Shown: positions 9,095 through 17,755 of the stretch, piece by piece | How positions within the stretch are numbered: position 1 is the stretch's first letter | How the letters are laid out: every line of letters begins with the position of its first letter | Assembly: GCA_050178135.1 (NCBI GenBank) | Contig: JBFXGJ010000003.1 | Span: 1 to 64,000 of the forward strand | Origin: UBA288 sp050178135 | GTDB lineage: Archaea; Halobacteriota; Methanomicrobia; Methanomicrobiales; Methanospirillaceae | Reading direction: 5' to 3' | Length of the DNA: 64,000 nt | Notes under the pieces: generated by a model | The model's database searches: none | What the model was told of the DNA's origin: nothing | Seen by the model: the letters and a program-made list of their open reading frames with translations, nothing else | Translations under genes and position numbers: made by a program

Positions 9095-10038
9095 TCGAAG
9101 TGATGGACTGCGGAACTCCGGTTCGGCCGGTCGCCCTCCGTCCGGGCATGACCGTCTCCGACCTGGTCGACGCACTCGGGCGCGCCGGGGCCTACAACGG
9201 TGGCTCTCTCGCCCGGGGGGTCGACCTCTGGGAACGTATGGTCAGGGACGAGGAGACCGTCCGGTTCTTCGGCCTTGCAGGCGCGATGGTACCGGCCGGG
9301 ATGGGGGGGATCGTCGCGGACCTGATCGAACGCGGCCACATCGACGTCCTTGTCTCGACCGGGGCGAACCTGACCCACGACGTGATCGAAGCGATCGGCT
9401 GCTCCCACTATCGCGGGACAGCGGCCTGCTCGGACATCGAGCTCAGGCATGACGAGATCAATCGCATCTACGACGTCTTCCTCCCGAACGAGGCCTTTCT
9501 CCGGTTCGAATCGTTCATGCAGGAGGCCTTCGAGGCCCTCCCCGAGGGAGGGGTCCTCTCGATCAGCGACCTGCTCCGCCACGTCGGCGAGCGGCTCGAC
9601 ACCGGGATCCTCGCCGCAGCCGCCCGGGAGGGGATCCCGGTCTACTGCCCAGCGATCCAGGACTCCATGATCGGGCTCCAGTACTGGCTCTTCTCCCAGA
9701 CCCATCACGTCGTGATCGACGCGTTCCGGGACATGCCGGGCCTGCTCGACCGCTGCTTCGACGCACGGCGCGCCGGGGCGTTCCTCGTCGGCGGTGGTGT
9801 CCCCAAGAATTACATCCTCCAGTCGATGCTGATGACCGAAAACGGCTTCGCCTACGCGGTGCAGCTGACCGGCGACCGACCCGACCTCGGGGGGCTCTCG
9901 GGCGCGACGCTCGACGAGGCCCGCTCCTGGGGTAAGCTGACCGAGGAGGCGGAGGCCGTCACCGTCTACGCCGACGCGACCATCACCTTCCCGATCATGG
10001 CCGCCGCCCTCCTCGAGCGGCTGGAGGCTGATCCATGA
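9091..10038 (+). CDS. dhs: Deoxyhypusine synthase
   Basis: A 315-residue enzyme that moves an aminobutyl group from spermidine to a lysine of aIF5A. NGGSLARG near the N-terminus, STGANLTHD and the catalytic GGGVPKN (Lys239) are all present. The gene overlaps tiaS upstream and pyrF downstream by 4 bp each, so the three are probably translationally coupled. No aIF5A gene is seen in the window. Confidence 0.95.
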   Translation: MIEVMDCGTPVRPVALRPGMTVSDLVDALGRAGAYNGGSLARGVDLWERMVRDEETVRFFGLAGAMVPAGMGGIVADLIERGHIDVLVSTGANLTHDVIEAIGCSHYRGTAACSDIELRHDEINRIYDVFLPNEAFLRFESFMQEAFEALPEGGVLSISDLLRHVGERLDTGILAAAAREGIPVYCPAIQDSMIGLQYWLFSQTHHVVIDAFRDMPGLLDRCFDARRAGAFLVGGGVPKNYILQSMLMTENGFAYAVQLTGDRPDLGGLSGATLDEARSWGKLTEEAEAVTVYADATITFPIMAAALLERLEADP

Positions 10039-10685
10039 CCGAGCTGATCCTCGCGCTCGACGTGACCGACCCGTTGACCGCCCTCGAGATTGCCGAGGCG
10101 TGCGCCCCGTACCTCGATCGGATCAAGCTCGGTTACCCCCTGGTGCTCGCCGCCGGCCTTGGGATCGCCCGGGACCTCGCGACCTTCGGCCTGCCCCTGA
10201 TCGCCGACTTCAAGGTGGCGGACATCCCGAACACCAACCGGCTGATCGCCGAGCAGGTCTTCACCCACGGGTTCGACGCGATCATATGCCAGGGGTTCGT
10301 CGGCCGCGACGCGATCGAGGCCTGCGTCGACGGGGCCCGCGCCTACGGGGGCGAGTGCTACGTCGTGGCCGAGATGAGTCACCCCGGGGCGACCCGATTC
10401 TTTTCACCCGGGATCGCCGAGCGCCTGGCGGAGCTGGCCGTGGACTGCCGGGCCGACGGGATCATCGCCCCGGGAACCCGGCCCGAGCGAATCCGTGCGT
10501 TACGACCGATCGTCCGCACGCGCCGGATTCTCTCTCCGGGAATCGGGACCCAGGGGGGCGATCTCGCCCGCGTCGCTCCGCTCGTCGACGGGGTGATCGT
10601 CGGTCGGACGATCTACGACGCCCGGGACCCGGCGACGGTCGCGGCCGACCTTGCCGCCTCGCTCACGACGCTCTCGGGCCGATGA
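10035..10685 (+). CDS. pyrF: Orotidine 5'-phosphate decarboxylase
   Basis: A 216-residue enzyme for the last step of UMP synthesis. LALDVTD at the N-terminus, the catalytic DFKVADIPNT (Asp58, Lys60, Asp63) and SPGIGTQGGD, then VGRTIYDA near the end, match the family. It is the last gene of the tiaS-dhs-pyrF operon, sharing an ATGA with dhs. No other pyrimidine genes adjoin it. Confidence 0.96.
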   Translation: MTELILALDVTDPLTALEIAEACAPYLDRIKLGYPLVLAAGLGIARDLATFGLPLIADFKVADIPNTNRLIAEQVFTHGFDAIICQGFVGRDAIEACVDGARAYGGECYVVAEMSHPGATRFFSPGIAERLAELAVDCRADGIIAPGTRPERIRALRPIVRTRRILSPGIGTQGGDLARVAPLVDGVIVGRTIYDARDPATVAADLAASLTTLSGR

Positions 10686-10801
10686 TGAGCACTCATCCTG
10701 ACCGGCGATGAACCCTATGAGTCCCTGAGGCCTCGATGGTTCGACATGGGCGCCTTGCCCGTGTCGACACCTTTACATCCGAGATCCCCTATTCTGTAGG
10801 T

Positions 10802-11164
10802 ATGGACTGGACCCCGGAGCAGCAGGCTCTCGCCCGGAAATACCGCCGTATCGATGAGATACCGGAAGAAGAGCGCAAGTACAAGTGCCATACCTGTCAC
10901 CTGATCGTGGATGCCTCACCCTGCCCGAACTGCGGCGAGCCGCACCCCCAGGTCATGTGCCCGCTCGACCACTGTCACTGCTCCCACGAGATCGTGACCG
11001 GGATCGAGTACTGCCCGCTCTGCGGAGCGGCCGTCTGCCCGGAGTGCGGCTCGCACGACGTCGTCCAGATCTCGCGCGTGACCGGGTACCTGCAGGATGT
11101 CTCGGGCTGGAACGCAGGCAAGCAGCAGGAACTCAAGGACCGGATCCGTTACACGGTCTCATGA
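10802..11164 (+). CDS. NrdD C-terminal-like zinc-ribbon protein
   Basis: A 120-residue protein whose last 45 residues match the C-terminus of anaerobic ribonucleotide reductase NrdD. A CPLC...CPEC zinc site is followed by RVTGYL, where NrdD carries its glycyl-radical glycine, then NAGKQQELKDR. The N-terminal half adds further CxxC pairs (CHTC, CPNC) and a CPLDHCHC stretch. The large NrdD catalytic domain is absent. I chose the ATG at 10802, preceded by AGGT; an earlier in-frame start at 10736 adds 22 unconvincing residues. It overlaps the next gene by 4 bp. It could be a spare radical domain or only a zinc ribbon. Confidence 0.75.
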   Translation: MDWTPEQQALARKYRRIDEIPEEERKYKCHTCHLIVDASPCPNCGEPHPQVMCPLDHCHCSHEIVTGIEYCPLCGAAVCPECGSHDVVQISRVTGYLQDVSGWNAGKQQELKDRIRYTVS

Positions 11165-11949
11165 GGTATTACACGAAGGAGGGTGCACTCCTCCTTCGAG
11201 GACTCGCCTTCGCGGCCGGTACGGACCTCCCGCCCGGGGGAAAGGTGGTCCGATCGTTTCTCTTCGCCCCGGTGCCGCCGGCCTGTCCCGGGATGCCCGC
11301 CGTCGAGCTCGCTGCACGCCGCGCCGGGCTCGACATCGCTTCGGCGGCCGGTTTTTCCGTTACCGTCGATGTCAACCGAGCGGTCGTCACCCAGTATGAC
11401 GGGGCGATCGCCTTTGCACTCGTCGACGTCGAGAGGGTCATGCTCGTCGCCTGGACGCCCTTCTCGATCATCCAGGAGGAGATCGAGACCCTCCTCGAAG
11501 GGGTACGGATCGCCTGTGCTGCGGCGCCGGCAGCCCTCGTCCTCGCCTCGGGTTGCGGGGGGCCGGGGCTCCGCACCGAACCCCTCTTCGAAGCGGCGGC
11601 GGCAGCCGTCGAGAAGGCGCTCGGACGCCGCGATGGGCCAGCGGGAGGTGGACCCGCCTTCTTCATCTACAGCCGGTTCGGGGGCGGGCACTGGGTCGAA
11701 TGGTCTCCCGAAGCCTGTCCGTACTATCCCTGCCACCACCTGGAGGGGCAGCGGTGCGAGTACTGCTATTGCCCGTTCTACCCCTGCCGGGACCCCTCGC
11801 TCGGAGACGAGGTCGTCTCCTCGACTGCCGGGGCGGTCTGGAACTGCAGCCGGTGCACGCTCCTGCACCTGCCGGCGGTGGCTGATCACCTCAACCGAAA
11901 CCCGCTGGCTTCGCTGGCCGAACTGAAAAGAGTGGCGTCCCGCCGGTAG
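11161..11949 (+). CDS. CbiZ-like adenosylcobinamide amidohydrolase domain fused to a cysteine-rich domain
   Basis: A 262-residue protein. Residues 1-165 resemble archaeal CbiZ: the start MRYYTKEGALLLRG, then a core reading VTVDVNRAVVTQYDG and a late LRTEPLFEAAAAAVEKAL. The match is diverged and the long NH-VP region of CbiZ is mostly lost. Residues 185-245 are the small cysteine-rich domain seen beside cobalamin-salvage genes (CPYYPCHH, CEYCYCPFYPC, NCSRCTLLH). CbiZ cleaves the adenosylcobinamide amide bond to salvage corrinoids. It overlaps the NrdD-tail gene (ATGA). Activity is uncertain given the divergence. Confidence 0.6.
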   Translation: MRYYTKEGALLLRGLAFAAGTDLPPGGKVVRSFLFAPVPPACPGMPAVELAARRAGLDIASAAGFSVTVDVNRAVVTQYDGAIAFALVDVERVMLVAWTPFSIIQEEIETLLEGVRIACAAAPAALVLASGCGGPGLRTEPLFEAAAAAVEKALGRRDGPAGGGPAFFIYSRFGGGHWVEWSPEACPYYPCHHLEGQRCEYCYCPFYPCRDPSLGDEVVSSTAGAVWNCSRCTLLHLPAVADHLNRNPLASLAELKRVASRR

Positions 11950-11958
11950 GCGGGGAGT

Positions 11959-12150
11959 TCAGGCCTCGATACCGAGGGCCGAAAGCATCTCGTCGACGGG
12001 GACGCCGTGCGCCATCGCGGCCTCACGGATCGTCTCGCCCTTCGCGATCGCGCACCCGACGCAGCCCATACCAAACTTGAAGAGGACCTCGACGGACTCA
12101 GGTTTCTCCTGGAGCAGTTCGTAGATCGTGCTGTCACCTGTGAGAGCCAT
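11959..12150 (-). CDS. DUF1858 redox-disulfide domain protein
   Basis: A 63-residue protein of the DUF1858 / hybrid-cluster-protein-associated disulfide family. FGMGCVGCAIAKGETIREAA contains the CxxC pair that defines it, with the usual LGIEA end. It is probably a small thiol-disulfide partner. It converges tail to tail on the CbiZ-like gene and is divergent from the RPA gene. Confidence 0.9.
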   Translation of the reverse strand: MALTGDSTIYELLQEKPESVEVLFKFGMGCVGCAIAKGETIREAAMAHGVPVDEMLSALGIEA

Positions 12151-12263
12151 AACTTATGATTCATCTCCTCGCGATAAAGATTGTAGCGATCCGACTCACT
12201 TTCACTCCACCACCACCGAGGTTTTTACCCCATCGAGCCGAAGATCCCACCGGAGATGTAAGT

Positions 12264-13493
12264 ATGGACCTTTCCATAATCGCAGCAAGAATCTCCCAGA
12301 AGATCCAATCAAAGGGAAAGAACGTCGAACAACACCAGATCGAGGCGAAGCTCCGCCTGCTCGTCGATGAGTTCGGGGTGCCGCCGGCAGAGGCCGAGCG
12401 GACCGTGATCAACGAGCTCGGACGCGAGTACCAGGTACAGGGGCTTGCCGGCGCCGTCGAGTCCGACCGCCACGCGATCGCCGAGCTCGTGCCCGAGGAG
12501 TGGGTCACGATCGAGGGAAAGGTCGTGGGCCTCTCGACACCAAACAGCCCGTCGATCGCCCAGACAGGGATCATCGCCGACGCATCGGGAGCGATACGTT
12601 TCGTCGTTTGGGCGAAGGCAGGGGGGCCGCACCTCGAGGTGGGCAGGTGGTACCGGGTCGAATCGGCGGTTGTCGACGAGTTCCGGCAGGCCCCGAACCT
12701 CAAGGTCCACTCGGGCACGACCGTCACCCCGCTCGAGACCGACCAGGCGCTCCTCCCCTCGGTGACCGCCGTCGCCGACCTGAAGCCGGGTGTCGGCTCG
12801 GTGCGGGTGAAGATGGTCCAGGAGTGGGAGGCCCGCTCCGACCGGATCCTGCAGACCGGCCTCGTCGGGGACCCAACAGGGACGATCAAGTTCACCATCT
12901 GGAAAGAGGAGGGGCGGGAGCCGCTCGTCCCCGAGACGGTCTACGACATCTACTACGCGACCGTCGATGAATACAACGGCCGGCTCTCACTCGTGCTGAA
13001 CTCGGGGACCGTCATCCCCGACGAGGAGGCCGAGATCGATGTCGGGGCCGGGGGCCAGGCATACACCGGAGCAGTCGTCCATGTCGGCCAGGGGTCGGGC
13101 CTGGTGAAACGGTGCCCGGTCGAAGGGTGCAACCGCGTCCTCTCGCGGCAGAACTACTGCCCGATCCACGAGATCCAGCCAGAGTTTCGGTATGACCTCC
13201 GGATAAAGGCCGTCCTCGATGATGGCGTGACAACGAAGAACATCCTGATGCAGCGCGAGACGACCGAATCGGTCTCCGGCATCTCGCTCGAGGAGGCCGT
13301 CGATCTCGCAGAGAACAGCCCGCTCGGCATGGACGAGGTCTTCCTCCGCGTCCAGTCGGCCGTGATGGGGCGCTACCTGGACTGCCACGGTCGTGAGATG
13401 GACACGACCGTGCTCGTCACATCGGCCGAACCACACCGCTTCGACCCGGTGGCGCTCGCCGCCCTGATCGACCGTGCGGGAGGAGAGGCATGA
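12264..13493 (+). CDS. rpa: Replication factor A (ssDNA-binding, multiple OB folds and zinc finger)
   Basis: A 409-residue single-stranded DNA-binding protein. After a helical N-terminus come two OB folds, each introduced by an EWVTIEGKV-type or GVGSVRVKMVQEW-type strand and containing DATGAIRF/DPTGTIKFTIW-like strands. A zinc finger (CPVEGC ... CPIH, about residues 288-305) and a C-terminal OB-like domain follow. The in-frame ATG at 12156 would add 36 unlike residues, so 12264 is preferred. A TATA-like GTTTTTACC lies near 12221. It overlaps its partner gene by 4 bp. Confidence 0.92.
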   Translation: MDLSIIAARISQKIQSKGKNVEQHQIEAKLRLLVDEFGVPPAEAERTVINELGREYQVQGLAGAVESDRHAIAELVPEEWVTIEGKVVGLSTPNSPSIAQTGIIADASGAIRFVVWAKAGGPHLEVGRWYRVESAVVDEFRQAPNLKVHSGTTVTPLETDQALLPSVTAVADLKPGVGSVRVKMVQEWEARSDRILQTGLVGDPTGTIKFTIWKEEGREPLVPETVYDIYYATVDEYNGRLSLVLNSGTVIPDEEAEIDVGAGGQAYTGAVVHVGQGSGLVKRCPVEGCNRVLSRQNYCPIHEIQPEFRYDLRIKAVLDDGVTTKNILMQRETTESVSGISLEEAVDLAENSPLGMDEVFLRVQSAVMGRYLDCHGREMDTTVLVTSAEPHRFDPVALAALIDRAGGEA

Positions 13494-14086
13494 ACTCGTC
13501 GCAGCCCCCCTTCGCCGGCCGACGCGAGATCCGCTTCGAGCGCGAACCCGCACGGCGGGTCTTCGCCGCCGAGCTCCGCGAATCCCGGCACCAGTTCCGC
13601 GAGGGGACCGAGGAGAAGAGCCCGACCTACGTCCTGCTGCCGACCGGGCAGCGGTGCAATCGGGTCTTCGTGGTCGGTTCGATGACCGAGAAGCAGCGGC
13701 AGGGAGAGCAGAACATGTTCTACCGGGCCCGCATCGTCGACCCCACCGGCACCACCTTCGTCACCGCGGGCAACTACCAGCCCGAGGCGATGCAGCAGAT
13801 CGCCCGCATCGAACCCCCTGCATTCGTCGCGGTGGTCGGCAAGCCGAATGTCTTCGAGGCACCCGACGGCGGAGGCGTCTACGTCTCACTGCGAGCCGAG
13901 TCGGTCACGGTTGTGGACCGCGAGACCAGGGACCTCTGGGTTCTGGACGCGGCGAAGGCCACGCTGGACCGGATCGACGCCTACGGCACGACCGAGGACT
14001 CGAAGCGGGCCGGTGAGGAGTACCGGATCGACCCGGCGCTCTTTCGAAAGACCATCGCCGACGCCCTCGCGCAGATGAACCTCTGA
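13490..14086 (+). CDS. RPA-associated OB-fold protein (COG3390)
   Basis: A 198-residue archaeal RPA-family protein, the usual companion of RPA. The N-terminus (REIRFEREPARRVFAAEL) and the OB-fold core (NRVFVVGSMTEKQ, YRARIVDPTGTTFVTAG) match this group. The start overlaps the RPA stop (ATGA), so the two subunits should be made together. A T-rich run at 14090-14102 follows the stop and is a likely terminator. Confidence 0.9.
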   Translation: MNSSQPPFAGRREIRFEREPARRVFAAELRESRHQFREGTEEKSPTYVLLPTGQRCNRVFVVGSMTEKQRQGEQNMFYRARIVDPTGTTFVTAGNYQPEAMQQIARIEPPAFVAVVGKPNVFEAPDGGGVYVSLRAESVTVVDRETRDLWVLDAAKATLDRIDAYGTTEDSKRAGEEYRIDPALFRKTIADALAQMNL

Positions 14087-14123
14087 TCCATTTTTTCTCT
14101 TCTCAGCCCGAACAATCGCATCC

Positions 14124-14660
14124 ATGCAGCGGGCGCCGTGGGTCCTGCTCCTCCTCGCCGCACTCCTGGTGATCGTGCCCCAGTTCCTGGTCCCACTCGT
14201 CGAGCCGGCCGGCACGCTCCATGCCCCAGTCACCGTTTCCCTCGAACGGCCGGCCACCTGGCCGTACGCGTTCGGGGTGATGGTCTGCCACCAGCGGCCG
14301 GATCGATCGTTCTTCATCCGGGAGAACCAGTTCCCGGTCTGTGAACGGTGCCTCGCCATCGAGATCGGAATGACCCTCGCCTTCGGTGCGGCCGTGCTGG
14401 TCTCGCCGCCCCCCGGGTTCTTCGCGTCCCTCGGCACCTTCCTCCCGCGCCGGCTTAGGGGGCGAGCAGGGGTTCTCGCTGTCGGCATCGCCCTGATGCT
14501 CCCGATGGTCCTGGATGGCGGACTCCAGATCGTCACGCCGTACGTCTCGACGACGCCGGCACGGGTGCTCACCGGTCTTCTCTACGGGGTCGGCCAGGGG
14601 GGACTTGTCATCGGGATCGTAGCATGGCTGGCCGATTCGCTGAGTGAACGGCACAGGTAG
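14124..14660 (+). CDS. DUF2085 family membrane protein
   Basis: A 178-residue protein with about four membrane segments. The DUF2085 signature is plain: VCHQRPDRSFF, then FPVCERCLAIEIG. The paired Cys and His residues suggest metal or haem contact, but no function is established for the family. It stands alone between the RPA pair and the HDAC-like gene. Confidence 0.88.
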   Translation: MQRAPWVLLLLAALLVIVPQFLVPLVEPAGTLHAPVTVSLERPATWPYAFGVMVCHQRPDRSFFIRENQFPVCERCLAIEIGMTLAFGAAVLVSPPPGFFASLGTFLPRRLRGRAGVLAVGIALMLPMVLDGGLQIVTPYVSTTPARVLTGLLYGVGQGGLVIGIVAWLADSLSERHR

Positions 14661-14720
14661 ACCCCCGTCGCGAAGTCTTACCTCCGAAACCCTGATGAGC
14701 ACGAGCGGAGATGGAGTGGC

Positions 14721-15755
14721 ATGGAACCCACCGTGCTGGTCCAGCCGGATGCGGCCTTACACGATCTCTCCGGTCACCCCGAATCCCAAAAACGGCTTGA
14801 GAGGGCGCTTGAGAGGATCCCCCCAGGGACGAGACCGTCCCGGTCATCCGTGCCGGCGGCCCCGGAGGAGGCGGTCGTCCGGGTGCACGCCCCGGCGTAC
14901 ATCGCGGCCCTTCGGGCCAGGTGTGCCGCGCTCGGTGAGGACCAGGCCGGATTCCTTGATCCCGACACCTACATACGCCGCCACTCCTTCGAGACTGCGC
15001 TCTCGGCCGCCGGGTATGCGATTGAGGCGTCCTGTCTGGCCCTCGCCGGCACCTCCACTTTCGCGTTCGTCCGGCCACCCGGTCATCACGCCGAGCGGAC
15101 GCACGGCATGGGGTTCTGCCTCTTCAACAACATCGCCGTGGCGGCAAAAAACGCCCTCGCAAGAACGGAGCGGGTCGCCATCGTGGACTGGGACGTGCAC
15201 CACGGTAACGGGACTCAGTCCGCCTTCTACGCCACGGACCGGGTTCTCTACTGTTCGGTCCACCGCAGGTTCCACTTCCCCGGGACCGGGTGGTACAGCG
15301 AGCTCGGTGCGGGTCGGGGGACCGGGTTCACGCTCAATGCTCCGCTCCCCGCCGGCAGCACCGGCGCCGACTACGACCACATCTTCGAGACCGCCTTCTG
15401 CCCGGCTATCGCCGCGTTCCGACCGGGGCTCGTGCTCGTCTCCGCGGGCCAGGACGCGCTCTCGGACGACCCTCTCGGGGGGATGGCCCTCGAACCGCGG
15501 GACTTCGGCGCGATGACCCGGCGCCTCCTCGAGGTCACAGGCCAACCCCTCGCGCTGATCCTCGAGGGCGGATACAGCCCCCGTCACGGCGAGGCCGTCG
15601 CCTCAATTCTCCGGGCCCTCATGGGAGAAGTTGAAGAGGGGCCAGGGGGCACGCCGGGGCGCGAGACGCGGCTCGTCGCCGAGATGCTCACCGCGGGCTC
15701 CCCGCTCTTCGATGGGCTCGTCGAGGACCGGGTGAGCGGCTCGATAGCGCAGTGA
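14721..15755 (+). CDS. Histone deacetylase / AcuC family deacetylase
   Basis: A 344-residue zinc-dependent deacetylase-fold enzyme. RPPGHHAE (near residue 120) gives the tandem His pair, IVDWDVHHGNGTQ supplies two zinc ligands, and VSAGQDALSDDPLGGM supplies the third Asp. The usual SAGFD reads SAGQD here, with the ligand Asp kept. ILEGGY near the end is also conserved. Substrates may be acetylated polyamines or proteins; the sequence does not decide. Confidence 0.9.
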   Translation: MEPTVLVQPDAALHDLSGHPESQKRLERALERIPPGTRPSRSSVPAAPEEAVVRVHAPAYIAALRARCAALGEDQAGFLDPDTYIRRHSFETALSAAGYAIEASCLALAGTSTFAFVRPPGHHAERTHGMGFCLFNNIAVAAKNALARTERVAIVDWDVHHGNGTQSAFYATDRVLYCSVHRRFHFPGTGWYSELGAGRGTGFTLNAPLPAGSTGADYDHIFETAFCPAIAAFRPGLVLVSAGQDALSDDPLGGMALEPRDFGAMTRRLLEVTGQPLALILEGGYSPRHGEAVASILRALMGEVEEGPGGTPGRETRLVAEMLTAGSPLFDGLVEDRVSGSIAQ

Positions 15756-15798
15756 CACCACCCTTATCGAGTCCGGGGGTGCACGCTCTTTCCAGATT

Positions 15799-16371
15799 AT
15801 GAAACCAGGAATCACGTTGTTCAGTGTCATCATCCTTGCCTGCGTGCTGATCGCCAGCGCCGGCTGCCTCCAGGGTGGAACCGGATCGGGGCCCACGCTT
15901 CCGCCGTCCCCCGTGCTGACCGAGGCAACTGGGGTCACGCCGAATGGAACACTCGTCTCGAACGAGACCCTCGTCTCTTTCGTCGAGAGCGCTGCCGCCT
16001 TCGTGGAGAAGGAGGGGAAGGAACGTGCCCTCCAGGAGTTCTCGGATCCGAACGGCTCGTTCGTCCGGGGCGAGCTCTACATCTATGCCTACGACTTCAA
16101 CGGCACCACGCTCGCCCACCCGATCAACCCCGAGAAGATCGGTCAGAACCGCCTGAACGAGACCGAGAACGGGGTCGGGGACTTCCTCGCGAGCTCGATG
16201 GCCGCAGCCAGGGACGGGGGCGGCTTCGTCCGGATCAGCTACATCAACCCCGCTCACAACCGCTCGCTCGAGTCGAAGCTGGTCTACGTCCAGAAGATTG
16301 ACGATGAATGGTGGCTCGGCTCCGGGGTGTATAGCGGGACGGTGAACCCCCCCACCGGGATGAGTGGATGA
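15799..16371 (+). CDS. Lipoprotein with single Cache (sCache_2-like) domain
   Basis: A 190-residue exported protein. A hydrophobic signal ends in the lipobox ASAGC, so it is probably a lipid-anchored surface protein, with a Pro/Thr-rich linker after it. The rest matches the single-Cache sensing fold: YIYAYDFNGTTLAHPINPE, then a WWLGSGVY strand near the end. It has no kinase or methyl-accepting output domain, so it may be a free ligand-binding protein. A box-A-like CCTTATCG lies upstream. It overlaps the amidotransferase gene by 4 bp. Confidence 0.85.
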   Translation: MKPGITLFSVIILACVLIASAGCLQGGTGSGPTLPPSPVLTEATGVTPNGTLVSNETLVSFVESAAAFVEKEGKERALQEFSDPNGSFVRGELYIYAYDFNGTTLAHPINPEKIGQNRLNETENGVGDFLASSMAAARDGGGFVRISYINPAHNRSLESKLVYVQKIDDEWWLGSGVYSGTVNPPTGMSG

Positions 16372-17069
16372 GGTCGCCCGGGACACGAGACGAGGCGGGG
16401 ACGGGGGTTGTCGGCCGATCGAAAAACGCCAGCATCCTCCTCCATGATCCGACCGAGCCCGCGGGCCTGATCGAGGGACTGTTCACTGCCCGGGGGATCC
16501 CCACCCAGGTGCACCGGCTCGACCTGATGGGCACTCTCCCGCCAGGACTCGGTCCTGGCCCCATCGTCCTGATGGGCGGGCCGATGTCCGCGAACGACCA
16601 GGACACATATCCCTGGTTGGCAGAGGAGGAGGCGCTCGTCCGGGACGCGATCCGGTCGGGGCGCCCGGTCCTGGGGATCTGTCTCGGGGCCCAGGTGATC
16701 GCTCGGGCCCTCGGGGCACGAGTCTATCCCTCGGTCCCCGAGATAGGGTGGCGGACCCTCGCCGGAGTGCAGAACAACCCGCTCTTTCCACCAGGTTTCT
16801 CTGCCTTCGAAATGCACGGCGAGACCTTCGACCTGCCTTTGGGCGCACGCCTCGTCGCGACCGGTTTCGACGTCCCCCACCAGGCCTTCGTGGCCGGGTC
16901 GGCCCTCGGGTTGCAGTTCCACCTCGAGGCAACACCGGCGATCATCGAGACCTGGACCGCTGACCTCCCATCGGAGGAGCGGGGCCGGTACAGGTCCGCG
17001 ACAGAAGAGCACCTGCCCGAAGCCCGTCGGCTCCTCGACGGTGTCCTCCACTACCTCCTGCGGGAGTAG
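16368..17069 (+). CDS. Type 1 glutamine amidotransferase
   Basis: A 233-residue class I amidotransferase-like protein. The nucleophile elbow GICLGAQ and the His-Glu pair in LQFHLEATP are present. It resembles the stand-alone GMP-synthase-like amidotransferases. The first 20 residues look unconserved, so translation may begin slightly later. It shares an ATGA with the lipoprotein gene and overlaps the 3' end of the HVO_0476 gene by 19 bp. Its partner synthetase is unknown. Confidence 0.85.
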   Translation: MRSPGTRDEAGTGVVGRSKNASILLHDPTEPAGLIEGLFTARGIPTQVHRLDLMGTLPPGLGPGPIVLMGGPMSANDQDTYPWLAEEEALVRDAIRSGRPVLGICLGAQVIARALGARVYPSVPEIGWRTLAGVQNNPLFPPGFSAFEMHGETFDLPLGARLVATGFDVPHQAFVAGSALGLQFHLEATPAIIETWTADLPSEERGRYRSATEEHLPEARRLLDGVLHYLLRE

Positions 17070-17662
17070 GCCGTCTCCTCGCGCTCGAACCGGCCATAGA
17101 TCCGCCGAATACGCCGGGCGAGGGTCTTCCACCCCTCCTTCCGGAGGACCGGGCCGTCACGCAGCTTGATGTGCGAGATCCGGACCCGCCGGCCCCCGAA
17201 GGTATAGACCTCGCCGACCACGAAGACCTCCTCCCCATCGGTCCTCTGATGGAACGGTATCGTCTCCCGCCCGCGGTGAACCGAGACCGGGACCACCACG
17301 TCCTCCACCACCCGTGTCCAGAGCGTGATGACCTCGCTCGCCCGGGCGCGGGGCACCCGGCCCCCACCCTGTGCCTCGACCGAGCTCACCTCGACGCCCG
17401 CCGCCTCGTCGCCCTCCCCTTCGGCCACGAGCAGGTCCCCGACCTCGACAAGGTCGTCCGGCATCAGTTCGATCGTCCCGGGACGGGACTCCGTTCCGGC
17501 AGAGACGATCGCCCTGACGCGAAGGGGTTCTGCCGGGGCCTCCCGGGGCGCCCGGTGGATATGCCCGCAGGCAGAGCAGCGGAGCAGGAGGTCATGGGAC
17601 TCACGCAGGACCTCCTGGTCGGCCTCTTCGCCGCAACCCGGGCAGCGCTGGTTCCATTCCAT
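17051..17662 (-). CDS. HVO_0476 family zinc finger protein
   Basis: A 203-residue archaeal protein. The N-terminal zinc ribbon pairs CPGC with CSACGH, then come beta-rich segments with LMPDDLVEVGD and VPVSVHRGRETIPFHQRTDGEEVFVVGEVYTF. This fits the HVO_0476 family, conserved in euryarchaea without a firm function. A TATA-like GGTTTAACG near 17688 sits about 25 nt before the ATG, so a leaderless message is likely. It converges on the amidotransferase gene. Confidence 0.8.
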   Translation of the reverse strand: MEWNQRCPGCGEEADQEVLRESHDLLLRCSACGHIHRAPREAPAEPLRVRAIVSAGTESRPGTIELMPDDLVEVGDLLVAEGEGDEAAGVEVSSVEAQGGGRVPRARASEVITLWTRVVEDVVVPVSVHRGRETIPFHQRTDGEEVFVVGEVYTFGGRRVRISHIKLRDGPVLRKEGWKTLARRIRRIYGRFEREETAYSRRR

Positions 17663-17755
17663 GGGGTTTGGTTGGTGACGGCAAGGCGTTAAACCTGCGG
17701 TCGAAGAACCGGTAGGCGATACGGGCTGCGAGCGGGCCAGTCGGAGAACGGCTCC

